From: Eucalyptus grandis
Taxonomy: Eukaryota; Streptophyta; Magnoliopsida; Myrtales; Myrtaceae
Length of the DNA stretch: 64,000 nt
Assembly: GCF_016545825.1 (NCBI RefSeq)
Contig: NC_052613.1
Span: 47,536,112 to 47,600,111, forward strand
Reading direction: 5' to 3'
Part shown: piece after piece, positions 1-11,885 of the stretch
Layout: the number at the start of each line of letters is the position of its first letter
How positions within the stretch are numbered: the stretch's first letter is position 1
The notes under the pieces: generated by a model
What the model was told of the DNA's origin: nothing
The model's input: the letters and a program-made list of their open reading frames with translations, nothing else
Databases searched by the model: none
Program-made: the position numbers and the translations under genes

Positions 1-937
1 GATGCCTTCATCTGATCTTTCTTCAAATTTACCAACTCGATCTTTTGCATTTTTCAGTATAAAGCATTTGCAACCGAACACATGAAAGTATGAAACAATA
101 GGCTTCTTACCTTTGAATAACTCATAAGGGGTTTTCTCTAGAATATGTCTTAAAAAGACTCTACTGATAATATAGCACGCTGTTGAAACAGCTTCAGCCC
201 AAAATCGTGAAGAAATCTTATTTTCAATTAAAAGAGTTTTAGCCATTTCTTGAAGAGATCTATTCTTTCTTTCCACAACTCCATTTTGCTGAGGAGTATA
301 TGGAGAGGAGAACACATGCTTAAAGCCATTTATCACAAAATTTTGTAAAATCTTGATTTTCAAATTCACCTCCATGATCTGTTCTTATACTTGAGATAAC
401 ATATCATTTTTCATTTTGAACATTTTTAGCAAACTTTTCAAAATACGAGAAGGTTTCGGACTTACTTGCAAGGAAATATACCCAAGTAAATCGGGAATAA
501 TCGTCCACAATTACTAGGCAATATTTCTTACCTCCAATGCTCAGTTCCGGTTGGTCCTCAAGAGATCCATATGCAGCGGCTACGAGTACATGATTAGTAG
601 AGACATGATTTATTGACTTAAATGAATTTCTTACCTGCTTTCCCAGTATACATGGAGTGCATAGATCAGACTTTTGGTATGATAAATTGGGTAGACCACG
701 AACAAGCTGCTTTGTTGAGATTTTGGCTAATTGCTTCATATTGATGTGACCAAGCTTTCTGTGCCATAAGCTTGCTTCGTCTTGAATTGAGATTAAGCAT
801 TGCGATTCATCCGGTTTCACATCCAAGAGATATATATTTCCATGCCTTCGACCCATGAAAGACTCGAGTAGAGTCTTTATTGGTTCCGAACATATTCCTT
901 CTTGAAAGAAGATCTTAAAACCAAAAGTATCACACAA
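1..937 (-). pseudogene. copia GAG-pre-integrase and integrase core, partial
   Basis: Reading from 937 towards the left edge, the first block is the pre-integrase zinc domain (WHRKLGHIN, then CTPCILGKQ), a HHCC-type finger. The integrase core follows, with VDDYSRFTWVYFL at about 470-530; its first aspartate is the expected catalytic residue. An in-frame stop closes this frame at 404-406. The remainder (1-400) keeps recognisable core sequence in a shifted frame, including the YTPQQNGVVERKN block around 265-305 with the catalytic glutamate, then the WAEAVSTA and FGCK blocks. The integrase would insert element cDNA into the host chromosome; the frame break makes it inactive. Confidence 0.88.
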
Positions 938-1178
938 TTGGCTGATCTTTGAGAAGATTGTAATTGAGTCCTTCCACTAGGGAAACATTACTTATTATGA
1001 GATTTCCAATTTTCACAGTTCCAAATCCCACAATTCTTCCTTTGCTGTTTCCTCCAAATGAGACTTTTCCACCATTTACTTGAATGATCTTTATAAAGCA
1101 ATTTGAGTCTCCTGTCATATGTCTTGAGCATCCACTGTCCAGATACCACTTTACATTTTTCTTGATGGAGACCTGCAT
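930..1178 (-). pseudogene. copia aspartic protease fragment
   Basis: The 82-codon stretch includes WYLDSGCSRHMTGD, the retropepsin active-site block of copia elements with the DSG catalytic triad, followed by the usual VSFGGNSKGRIVGFGTVKIG. The enzyme would cut the Gag-Pol polyprotein inside the particle. The active-site residues are intact. The frame is closed on both sides, so the fragment is separated from gag and, by one frame change near 930-937, from the pre-integrase domain. Confidence 0.85.
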
Positions 1179-1300
1179 TTAAAAGAGAGTCTCAAGCTTT
1201 CTTTAGTACCCATATTTTCTTGGGTCCATTGGTGTTAGTAAGATAAACAGTATTAGCCCATGTTTTCTTAACAGGTTTCCAAACCATAGGACACTCTTTT

Positions 1301-2002
1301 TCAAAGTGATCCGTGGTTATTGCACTTTGAACACCCGAGGGCATTTCGACCTACAGACTTTACAAAAACCTTCTTGAAATGATTTTTGTAAGCCTCTCTC
1401 GAGGGTCTTTGCTTAATTCTTTCTTTTACTTTAGGAAAATTAATCAAGGGAATTGTTTCTGATGTCATACCTAGACCAGACTTATTGAAGTAAGGTCTTT
1501 GAGCTGAAAGAATTTTTTCAAGTTTCTCGGACCCTATTGAAAATTTCTTTGAGATATTTGATGAGTCAGTTTTTAAAAGAGCATTTTCTTTCAAAAGACT
1601 ATCTTCATTTTCTTCAAGAGTGGAAACATTCATGTCTAAACATTTAACTATTTCTTTTAAAACGTTTTCCTGTTTTTTTAGAGCAGAGTTTTCCTTTTAA
1701 GTTTGGAAATCCTTTTGAGAGAAGTCTTAAGACTAAGACACAGCTCATCAATATACTTAGAAACCTTGACAGGAATCTTAAAATTACTTACCTCAAATTC
1801 ACATGTCTGAGTCGATCCGGAGTTTGAGTCTCAGTCTGATTGCGCCATCAAACATAAGTTGGTATTCATCATCACTTTCTTCACACTCAGTATCACTCCA
1901 AGTTTCGGCTTTGAGAGCCTTTCGAGACTTTTCAGCTTTACCTTTCTTCTTCTTCAGAAGAGGATAGTTGGGTCTGATGTGTCCTTTTTTTCTTACATTC
2001 AA
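1301..2002 (-). pseudogene. copia gag C-terminal part: zinc-knuckle remnant and linker
   Basis: Around 1970-2010 the minus strand encodes a CCHC zinc-knuckle remnant followed by a lysine-rich stretch. An extra A in a poly-A run breaks the frame inside the knuckle, and the position of the last cysteine reads tyrosine, so zinc binding would be impaired. 1301-1633 (110 codons) is the coiled-coil-like linker seen between gag and protease in this copia type, with the family phrase SAQRPYFNKSGLG. It ends at a second cysteine pair (GCSKCNN) near 1315, beyond which the frame is lost. Several stops separate these blocks, so the pieces cannot be translated together. Confidence 0.75.
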
Positions 2003-2102
2003 AGCAAACTACATCTTTGTTTGATTCATCATCATCATCGGACTTGGTCCGTTGTCTTTGAAAACTTTGTTTCTTTGAGTTGAACCTTCTTCCTTTTCTA
2101 TT

Positions 2103-2871
2103 CTATTCAGTTTTAAATCTTCTTATCATGAGAGCAAGCTCCTCATCGTCCATATCATCTTCAGAATCTGTAACATCAGAATCATCAATTGATTTTAATG
2201 CAATGGATTTTTTTACCTTTTGGATCTTCATCTTCATTAATTTGTTCCACTTCATAAGACTGAAGAGTTCTAACCGGCTCGTTGACAAATAGTGGCATGA
2301 TTCTTTGCGTCTCTCTTATTGAAGTCTTTATGTGATTCCAATCCTTGGAGAGTCCACGCAGTAGCTTGTTTACCTTTATGGGATCAGAAATTGGTTGTCT
2401 TTGATTTTCAAGACCATTTACAATCTCCGTAAAACGGCTAAATATGTCAGTTATAGATTCTCCAGGTTTCATTTTGAAGGTTTCATATTGACCAAGAAGG
2501 ATGTTGATTCTGGTCTCTTTCACTCAATCGGTTCCTTTATAGGTGATATGTAACCTATCCCAGACTTCTTTTGCTGTAACACAAGAAGATATTCTGTTAT
2601 ATTCAGTAGGTGACAAGGCACAATATAAAGAATAAATAGCCTTCGCATCAAGAGTTTGTCTCTTGATTATCTCTTCCTGAGTCATTCCACTAGTCTCAAT
2701 GGTTTCTTTCCCTCTTTCTGAGACAGATGCAACTTTAGGAGTGATTCCTTTTTCTACAATGTCCCATTCCAAAGGATCCTTTGATCGAAGAAATGCTTTC
2801 ATTTTGTTTTTCCAGATGTTGTAGTCCTTTCCATCAAAGCAAGGAGGTGCGGTATTGCTTTGACCTTCCAT
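2103..2871 (-). pseudogene. copia gag (UBN2/DUF4219-type), broken
   Basis: The reading starts at ATG 2871 with MEGQSNTAPPCFDGKDYNIW, the typical start of plant copia gag (the FDGKDY-x-IW block). It continues through the UBN2 region (AKEVWDRL, then KPGESITDIFSRF). An in-frame TGA at 2524-2526 interrupts it, and the same frame reopens at once. Near 2215, by a T/A run, the reading shifts into the frame that covers 2103-2288, which has the acidic stretch and LALMIRRF typical of this gag before another stop. Gag would form the virus-like particle coat of the element. With one nonsense codon and at least one frameshift it is not functional as it stands. Confidence 0.88.
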
Positions 2872-2945
2872 CGCCCCGAAGCTAGTATACTAGCCATAGA
2901 TCTTTTACTCTGAAGTAAAACACTTCAAATAAAGTGAGTACACGG

Positions 2946-2957
2946 GCTCTGATACCA
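2946..2957 (-). other. Primer-binding site for initiator tRNA-Met
   Basis: On the minus strand this reads TGGTATCAGAGC, the usual plant copia primer site complementary to the 3' end of initiator tRNA-Met. It sits two bases inside the LTR end, where reverse transcription would start. Confidence 0.9.
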
Positions 2958-2959
2958 AT

Positions 2960-3924
2960 TGATATGGCTAGTAAAAGTAACTATAGGGGGTGAATAGGTG
3001 TAAAGAGTAATTTCTCACGATAATCGCACAATACTAGACAGTTGATAGAATTGAGACAATTGATTCTCATCAAACAACAATCAAAATAAGACTGAGAATA
3101 GGGAAGAGAAAATTGAACGCAAGGTTTATAGTGGTTCGGCTTATTTCAAGCCTACGTCCACTCTTCTGCACTGACAACCTTTTGGCTGGATTCCACTATG
3201 AACAAAGAGATGTTACAGCACTGTTCTCCCTTGATTTCACGGTGTAGAAGATCTACCACACTCCCTCAAGGTATTACTAAGTATAGACTCTCTTTTGTGA
3301 ATACAATTTTGCTCAATATGAATCGACTAATAATCAAGGAGCTTCAGACTCTGGAATTTCTCTATCGTGCATCTTCTTGAACAGTTAGAACGTCTTCCTT
3401 TTATACTCCTTTATGCTATCATACCCGTTGGCACTTACCAAAGGAATTCTTCCAATCTTCCCGTTGGACAGAATCAATTAAGAAGAACATTCGAGCTATT
3501 AAAGGAACATGTCGATAGCCCATCAATCATGTTTGCCCATACAATCAGGATCTTGGTTTCCAAGAATAGAACCTTCCAAGAGTATTTCATCAATCATCGG
3601 ATCTTCAAACGATCTTGATTTCGAATAAAAGAATCCGTTATATCATACCCAGCCAAGAGATCTTCTCCAATGGATAAGACCAAATCCTCAACCAAACACT
3701 TTAACTCTGGATCGTCTTCGTTGCTGGATTAGAAACCGTCAATGAGAATAGTCTTGAGTCTTGAGTCTTGAGTGCTTGAGTCTCGGGATCGAAGGTCTTC
3801 GGACTCTAAATAGAAGGGTCTCCAATGAAGGTCTTCGGACTCTAAATAGAAGTGCAATGCTCGTAGACTAGACCGATAGAAACGTTTTGTCGGTTCAAAA
3901 TATTCTGGAAAGATTTCTCCAACA
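2960..3924 (-). repeat. 5' LTR of the copia element
   Basis: This segment of about 965 bp has TG...CA termini when read on the minus strand. It abuts the primer-binding site with a two-base spacer on one side, and duplicated NLR flank on the other. It contains a 26-bp motif present twice at a period of 36 bp (3791-3816 and 3827-3852), plus a run of gagtcttgagt-like repeats just before it. Such short tandem repeats are common in the U3 region of copia LTRs and can act as enhancers; that role here is inference. The partner LTR is outside the window, so the length rests on the termini and the paralogous empty site. Confidence 0.82.
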
Positions 3925-3929
3925 CAACA

Positions 3930-4630
3930 ATCATCGGTATGGCCAATTGAAGTCACAGAACAAGAAAAATCTAAGATGAGAGTGGATACAAGAGAAACTG
4001 ATTCCACACGAGGTCCACAACATAAGACTTCACATCGGTAGCGATTGATTTAGTCATCTAGTCATCAAGAGAAACGACAACAATGACTACCGCTTCATTC
4101 ATTCATTTTGCCTCACACAACACACATTTCTTTCGCAAACGTTGTCGACAAGTGACGAAGAACATATCAATTGTCAACCAAACAAAATGTGCAGGACAAC
4201 CTTACTGAGATCAAAATGGAGAAGTCACAGATACGACCTCTTTTAATTTCAAAACATTTACTCGGATTGCTTAAGGTGGTGCTCAAGATTGGCAAAAGGA
4301 TTTAACCTGAGAACCCCTGCAGAATGGCTGAACAGGAGATCGAGAGCATCGATCGTGGTCAAATGCTAAAGATCACCTTTGCCGTCCTCCCCTCGAGCAG
4401 AAATATACCCTTGGGAAATCAATCGCTGGATGAGACGAAGTATGAATTTTTCCTCATTTTTCTCGCCACTCTTCGGAATGAAGAGATGCGCCAAAGCTTT
4501 CTGCGATTTTTTCATGTCCCTCTCCAAATCAAATCGAGTATGGAAACACGATATCCGAAAATTAAAAATGCAAAAATATGGGAAACAAGGTCCCACGTAC
4601 CTTCAATGAAGAAAATTAGGGCTCGATCGG
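3930..4630. other. 3' flank of NLR copy 1
   Basis: This 700-bp stretch has no gene. It matches 42160-42852 beyond the intact NLR. On the minus strand AAG|GTACGT lies about 30 bases after the NLR stop and is conserved as AAG|GTATGT in copy 2, so a 3'-UTR intron is possible; its acceptor is unclear. Confidence 0.5.
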
Positions 4631-7600
4631 CTATCCAAATCGTATGCTCAAGATATGAGCGATCTTGTCCCAGTCCTCGCCTGCTTGTCTTTTGCAACTC
4701 TCCTCCAATTCTCCGCAATCTTCGATGATTAGGTGAGTAAGGGATGTGAGCCTTCGCATTGCTTCAGGGAATGATGTCAACGAGGAGCATTTATAGATGA
4801 AGAGATATTGAAGTGATTGAAGGGCCTCGATTTGCTCTGGTATATCCTTCAAATTGTGGCATCTCCAAATTTGGAGACGCTCAAGATTGCGGGCCTGTAG
4901 AAGCCATTGTGGGAGAGATGTCAGTTTGGGAAGGCGAGAGATTGACAAGGAGCGGAGACTCTGAAGGCCTCCATGGAAATCCAAGATGTTGCCGCTTTCA
5001 TCTTTGGATATATCCAGCTCCTCACATCCCCAGATAGAGAGACCCACTAGGCTCGATAGATGTTGCATACCTTGCAAGAGGGAAGTCAATTGAGGAAAAC
5101 CATCTATGCTAAGAGATTCAAGGGAAGGGAGACTTTGGAAACCCTCCTTAGGCAAACATCTTAAAAACTTTATATCCGAGATATGCAGTGTCTTCAACTT
5201 ATTAAGGCCAAGCATCATCCGATTTATTAACAACGCTCCATTGGCCTCAAGCATAAACTCCTCGAGATGAGGAGTTAGTGGCATGGCTTTTAATTTTTCA
5301 CATCTAAAGATATTTAATATAGATAGACTAGGAAATGATGCTGTTGAAGTGGATGATTGGTTTGACCCGATATATTCCAATTTAGGCAAATTCTTAATAT
5401 GTAAGGACTTGAGGTGAGGTAGTTGGTCCAGTGGGGGGAGACGTTCACATCTTTCGCAATAACCGAAAAATACGTCAACTAAACGTGGCAAGAAAGATAC
5501 AAGGCTATCCATCATCCACTTGGGAAAGCCCTCACCTTTATAATCCCAGATCTTCAAGATTTGTAGATTTGAGGGTGGCTTCGTCTATCAAAGAGCACTT
5601 CATCTATTACTACATCATCAGTATTGAAATAGCCCCACCTAAGTACCAAAATTCCAGAGAATGCTTCCCATCAATATCTCATCCTCGCATTTGGCTTCCG
5701 CATTTGTTATGTATCCCAAATTTTCAATTGAAAGTTGTCCCTGGATATTATTAAGCCCCTTTAGCTCCCCAAGTCCGCAATAATTCTTAGCACGAGCTTT
5801 ATCTTTGGGTAAAATGAAGTTCGTTAGCCTATGCAAAGAACTGATTTCCCCTATTCCACGTGGCAAATAACTAAGTTTAAAACAATGACGTATGTCTAGA
5901 TTCCGAAGGCAAACTAACTTCTTTAGATCACTTGGCAACTCTTCAAGGGCATCACAATTTCTAAGATTAAGTGTTTGCAAGCTCTGCAATTTCGTAATGG
6001 AGTTAGGAAGCCTTCTGAGTGTTTGGTTGTAAGAGAGATCGAGATATGTGAGATACTTCAACTCACAAATGGACCTTGGCACCTTCTCGACCTTTGTGGC
6101 ATGCAGATCCAAGATGCGCAACCTCTTGAAATTTTGAATTAATTGGCCTAGATCCACTTCACTTGTTGGTTCTCTTTGTTGTCTTTCTTCCCAATATGTA
6201 GTAGTAGATAGAATTGTTCTTAGTGCACTTGCTTTCAAGCGTAAGATTGGAAGTTCATCCATCAAATTGAAAGTCGAACCATAGGATATATGACGAGTTC
6301 TTTCATTTATGATATTTGTGTCATCCCTTGCCACCCGACACCTATTCCCTGCAACATTGCAGGCTAGATCATGCATCAAATCATGCATCTTGCAAGTTTC
6401 CTCCTTCGTGTATGGGTTTATTTTAAAATCTTGGAAGAAGTTACTCCAAAGTAGATCCATGAAATATTCATGAGCAATGTCTTCTAAATGCTTACTTGAA
6501 TTTGATGGCTGGATAAATCCTTCTGCCATCCAAAGACTGACTAAAGTATGCTTCTCTATTACAAAATCTTTGGGAAACAATGAACAAAAGGCAAAACATC
6601 GTTTCAAATGTGAAGGAAGACGGTCATAACTTAGCTTAAGAACAGATATTATGTGCTCTTCCGTTTGAGACATTTTTGGGAGCTCATGATCTTTGAAACG
6701 TAACCACTCATCTTTAGTTTGCTTAAGGAATAGTAACCTCCCACTAGTTCGAATAACCAATGGAACCCCAAAACAATTTCTAACTATCTCTTTACCAATA
6801 GCTAGCATGTCAGGATCTTGTATGCTCCCTTCTCGACCAGCCATTCGCATTAACAAATCAAGAGAATCACTTTCAGACAAGCCCTCAAGAAGAAGAGGCG
6901 GAGTAGGGGAGGTGATCTTTGCAACCAAAGGAAGGCGTGTAGTTATAAGGATCTTGCTTCCTCTAGCACCTCCCATCAATAATGATTTCAAGTTTGGCCA
7001 TGTTTCTGATTTTGCATCCCACAAATCATCCAAAACTAAGAGATATCTCCTTCCATCAATTATTTTCCTCAATTCACTTTGCAACCCATCCATCTGACTG
7101 TAGTTTGGTTCTTTCTTCTCCACACAAACTATGATATTTTTCACTATTTTTTTCATGTCAAGGTCATTAGAGACACAAACCCACATTTTCAAGTCAAAAT
7201 GTCTACTGATCATCTCATCATTATATACAAATTTAGCAAGAGCTGTTTTTCCAAGCCCACCAATACCAAGTATTTGAAGGATAAAAATATTCTCTTTCAC
7301 ATCCAAATTCAGTAAGAATTTCATAACATTCTTTTTCTCATTATCTCTTCCAATAATGTCTTCCTCACGCATAAACGAATGCGTCTCCTCACTCTTCCTC
7401 CACCCTCTAGGTCCCTTGTCTAACTGGAAATCCTTTTCATCTTTAATAACTACCAATCTCTCCCTCACTTCTGTTATTTTTCTACTCATCTTCAGTTCAA
7501 AAGCAAGCTGGTTTAAACTTGAAGAAAGTGTCCTTACCACCTTGATCATTTGATTGTTGCCCTTCAGTTCTCGTCGCATAGCTTCTATATTAAATTCTTC

Positions 7601-7837
7601 AAGCACGTCCTGCAAATCATAGAAAACCTCTTTTAGTTTCTCCACCCAATCTTTGATTTGGGAACTCTGGTGTTGTTGCTCTTCTGCATCGTCCAGCAGA
7701 GCCTGAAGCATGGTGACGGTGCTCTCGAGCACCTGAAGTTCACGCTTGATGCCCCCTAAATTTCCAACCTTTCCCAGTGCTTGAGTAATCAGATTGGCAA
7801 GGACGCTTCCACCAATGCTGATGACAGCTTCTGCCAT
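4631..7837 (-). pseudogene. CC-NBS-LRR (CNL) resistance gene, frameshifted copy 1
   Basis: The gene starts at ATG 7837 (MAEAVISIGG). The first 732 codons, to the TAG at 5639, cover a coiled-coil Rx-N domain (about 1-140), NB-ARC and the first LRRs. NB-ARC has P-loop GIGGLGKTALA near residue 191, kinase-2 LLVLDDLWD, RNBS-B GSKILITTRL, GLPL-type GVPLVIRTSG, RNBS-D CFAFCSLFPKDF and MHDLMHDLA. Family members sense pathogen effectors and trigger immune signalling. A second open stretch (5557-4631) carries the remaining LRRs in the same genomic frame. Against the intact paralog, copy 1 has single-base losses near 5669, 5649 and 5582 and about 12 extra bases near 5615. Net change is +9, so the frame is wrong only over about 90 bp, but a stop falls inside. 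It also lacks the 204-bp LRR duplication of copy 2. It would encode a CC-NBS protein with few LRRs if expressed. Confidence 0.9.
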
Positions 7838-10800
7838 ATTTGTTCTCTCTATCTCTCTTTCTCTATGGGGTTGAGAAGATTTTAATCCTGTCGCTCCAAG
7901 GCTAGAGTCTTCTTAGATGATGTATAAAAAGTCTGTCCTTGAGATTAAATAAGTGTACAATAATAGTAGATAATAGAAAACATTTGACCGACAAACAGTA
8001 ATTCCAAAGCATCCTATGTCATATAAAATTCCATCCCATCTAATAAGTAAGGCAAGTTCCTATTCATACATTCTTCTAGAAACATTATGTTAGATTATAT
8101 TAGATTGATTAAGTCTTTTCCTACTATACTGTTAAGTAATATGTCTGATTAACATTAAGGAAATTGGGAGGTAATTGAGTGATGATGTGGTTCAACCATT
8201 AAGCTCCATTCTGCTGGACTTTCTTCTTAGTTTGGTTTTAATATATGATGCGTAATAAATTAAAACGAAACAATGTAATTACAATGATCGGAGGCTTTTT
8301 AAAAAATAAAATTAATTTTGTGCTTTCTTATGTAAAATTCAAAATGTTATTTAAATATAAAAAGTCATTATTCAAATTACATATTAATGTTTACGTGTTG
8401 TGAAAATTTCATATGTTTAAAGACAAAATAATGTAAAATGTAGACTGAGACAACATTAGAAGAAACAAAAATAAAATGTAAAAATCTATCAAGACAAGCC
8501 ATGAACTAAGTTGGTGATGCTCTTAAAATCTTCTGGAGGTGTTGGACCATGTCGTTGTCCTTTGTACTTGTTATCTTTTCTTTTTTCCTTACTTTTTCTC
8601 TTTTTGGGCGAACAGAAAGTGTAAGGTAACATGATGTTGAAGCAAAGCCACAATTTTTCACTTCATTGGCCGACAAAATGAGAATCAGAATCCACTTACG
8701 AGGGCTACACTACATCCACCACAATCTGCTCAAGCCCGGAAACCATCTCATTGCAGCTTAGAAAGTTATTATAGCTGTCTCGACAAGGGCAGCAGCATAG
8801 GGAATGCCCCGATGGATGCCCACTCTCTAGTGTTCGGTGGACAAGATCAGCTTATGCTCGGTGATAAAATGTTGTACTTTGCAAGACCGTACGTGTCAGA
8901 GAACAAGACAAATGAAGATATTGAGTCTTAAGGTCTAGCGTCCCTGTCAATTTGTGCACAATCTCTTTTGAACTCTTTACCAAGCCCCTTTTCTTATTAG
9001 TGTTGAACTCAAGTTCTTCTAAATCACATCCAACAAGTAAGATAAATGTGTTCCAATATATGACCTATTCCGCACGAAGAAAAAGTACATAAAATGGCGA
9101 TCATTTGAAATCAGGTCGAAATTTATGAGTAATAGCACGAGTGTTAATATGATACTAAATATTTCACGAGACATTTGGCAAGATGCTTGAGATCTTTAAT
9201 AAGGATAGTAGGTGTTGCACGTTCTTATTCACTTATAATCACAATTAGTTGTTGTATTTGGTCACTCCCCCTTTCATGTTAGTTGCATGTTCATAATTTC
9301 TATGGATGCCGAATCAATTATATTTAATTCCATTTCTTTCTAACCTCCCCTTGCTTTGCCAGGATTTTCAAAAGAAATCATGTGACTCTTAGTATGTACC
9401 TAGCGAGTAATTTTTCATGTGACCAGTAACTTTTTACAAGATATTCGACTTCCAATATATAAATAAGTACTCACCTATTTACATTATTAATAATTTTTTA
9501 CATAAAAGGTAACCTATCTACATTGATTCTTATTGTCCTATGTATTTTTTTTTTTAAAAGGACAAGTTTGAAAAAGAAATTGATGCTTTTTGCAATGTAA
9601 CAGTAAATCTTAATTTGTAAGACCAAAAATTTGCATAAAGTTTGTGACCTATTCATGGGACGAGTAAGTTTTGCTTTAAAAAAGTAATTACCACCGACCC
9701 TGTTTAATAAAAGAAAATATATGAATTGACAAACAATACTTAAGCCGCCCACGGGCCTAGAAGGTGAAAATTAAAGTTTTTTTTTTTTTTCTCAGCAGCT
9801 GTAAATGAAAATTTCTCCCAAGGGGGCTAAAGAACAAATGAGCCCGGCTTTTTTCTGATGATGCCCGTTTTCCTAGTTTCATCACATGCTTTCCTTAGAA
9901 AACAGTGCACGTTCACATGCTTTCTTTTTAATACAGTGCCGATTCACATGCATGCCCTAGTTTTTGTAGTAAACACCGGAGTATTAAGATTAATAGAACT
10001 TGGATCTTGAGAAGACGGAAAATTATCATAGCTGTGGGGGCAACTTAAAATCTAACTTCACATGGTAAAAAAGATTTATGTTAATGAATTTCCGCTTTTG
10101 TCCAAATAAAAAACTGAAGACAAGATTATGAAGTATAAATTGTTAATGAAGTAGTATGAAACCTTTGTGTGCAAAAAAGAAATTGCAGATTGGTATAGAA
10201 GTACGATGTGCGGTGGGATAACAAAAAAGCAAGCTGATGAGGATGCTTTTTGACTTCAGATTTTAATATGCGGAATGGTAGAACGGCTCTTAAAGTTGGC
10301 TAATCTTCTCTTGTGAATTCTGTTTGGAATTGGAAATTGGGACATGTTACATCTTCTTATGTGCCCAATTTGAAGAAGGCTAAATATCCTAAATATGTAA
10401 ATCTTTACACCATATAAGTCATGTTTTTAAATCCAAATAAAAGACGTCGATAGTTTCCCTAAGCATTCTTTGTTTCATCAATCTATTCATTTTCAGAAAA
10501 GCTCTCTGGTTAGTCGCTATAAGAAAGAACAAACCTGGCTAATAGTGGGCTGATCCACGGCCGACCAACAAAGGCGAGGCCCCAACCAGCTAGATCAAGA
10601 GAGGAGGACAGGAGATGGTGTCGGCAAGATCAAGAGAGAGATGAGATGAGACGGCATGGGCAAAGACTCCAGGAATAGAGAGATCAAGGGCACTGCTGGG
10701 GAAAGTCGACAGACGAAGAGTCTTAGAGAGAGGCTAGCTATGGGAGTGAGAACTAAAAGAGAGTAGCGAGGGTCTTTAAATAGAAAAGATTTAGCATTAT

Positions 10801-10854
10801 TTTGAACTGTTCCAAACTAGTTCTTCCAAAGGCTAGTTCCCAAGATTTTTACAT
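7838..10854. other. Upstream region of NLR copy 1, duplicated, no gene found
   Basis: This AT-rich non-coding stretch aligns with 46264-49223 upstream of the intact NLR, so it was part of the duplicated unit and probably includes the promoter. A W-box core TTGACC sits at 7984-7989, about 150 bases upstream of the ATG, and is altered in copy 2. I see no protein family in either strand; short open stretches here are not shared between the copies. Confidence 0.6.
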
Positions 10855-11885
10855 GAGAGCTAATCGAAAGTTGTTAGAGGTCAGTGAATCTGAAACGTTG
10901 CAGCACGTGGCAGAGCGTGATGTGCGGCAGTGAACAAGGCTGAAATTTCAGGGCCTATCACTTTGGAGGACGGGGAATTTGATGATGGCATCAATTTTGC
11001 GAAAAAAACAGCAGAAGGGGGGCATAATGACACTCAATAGCGACAGGTTTGACCAAATATGGACACCGGCAGAGCTGACGTAATATTGCAACCACCACTA
11101 TAGATTAAAGACTTAATGTCGCTTCATCAATTTATAATGACTCTAGTACCATGATAAGAATAAAATGAAGAGAGAAAATGGGAAATAACTGTATATTTTT
11201 ACATATTGATAAATAATACATGAGACTTTATTAGATAACTATTTAAAGTAATAAGATAAATATAATGCCGCATATAATTAATCAAGGATATGCATTATTG
11301 AAGGAGATATGTATAATCCTGAAAAATATGCAAAATCAATTAAATACAATAAATAAATAAATAAATAAATAAATAAAACGAAGGAAGGTAATTATGATGA
11401 TGAGAGCTAATCGAAAGTTGTTGAGGTTAGTGAATCTGAAACATTGCAACATGTGGCAGAGCATGATGTGCGGCAACGAACTTGGCTGAAATTTCAGGGC
11501 CTATCACTTTCGAGGACGGTGAGTTTGATGATGGTGTCGATTTTGCGAAAAAAAAACAGTTGAAGGGGGGCGTAATGACACTCAATAGCGACGGGTTTGA
11601 CCAAATATAGACACAATTGACGTAATATTGCAACCACCACTATAGATTAAAGACTTAATGGTGCTTCATCAATTTACAATGGCTCTAGTACCATGATAAG
11701 AATAAAATGAAGAGAAAATGGCGAACAACTGTATATTTTTACGTATTGATAAACAATACTTGATACTTTATTAGATAACTATTTAAAACAATAATATAAA
11801 TATAATGCCACATATAATTAATGAAGGATATGCATTATTGAAGGATATATGTATAATCCTGAAAAATATGCAAAATCAAGTAAAT
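10855..11885. repeat. Local tandem duplication of about 490 bp
   Basis: 10855-11344 and 11402-11885 are two direct copies of the same non-coding unit, beginning gagagctaatcgaaagttg and ending at aatatgcaaaatcaa. A TAAA microsatellite (about 11350-11377) lies between them. Copy 2 of the segment has this unit only once (49224-49649 plus 53594-53665) and there it is split by the solo LTR. Confidence 0.85.

Larger units (their letters stand above)
1..3924 (-). mobile_element. Ty1/copia LTR retrotransposon, 5' part, decayed
   Basis: The element runs on the minus strand and leaves the window at its left edge. Read 5' to 3' it has an LTR (2960-3924), a primer-binding site, a gag region, a protease and an integrase. 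The protease-before-integrase order is that of the copia group. Reverse transcriptase, RNase H and the 3' LTR are outside the window. Frameshifts and stops in gag and between gag and protease mean this copy cannot make a full polyprotein. The right end is well fixed: the LTR ends CCAACA (the TG terminus on the minus strand) and is followed by CAACA at 3925-3929, the likely 5-bp target duplication. The second NLR segment shows the undisturbed sequence (cacaacaatcacc near 42160). The insertion lies about 0.7 kb past the 3' end of NLR copy 1. Confidence 0.92.

Noticed and set aside
4324..4728. 134-codon plus-strand frame in the 3' part and flank of NLR copy 1
   Set aside because: It is antisense to the LRR end and 3' flank. 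A related frame exists in copy 2 only because the segments are duplicated; no family match.
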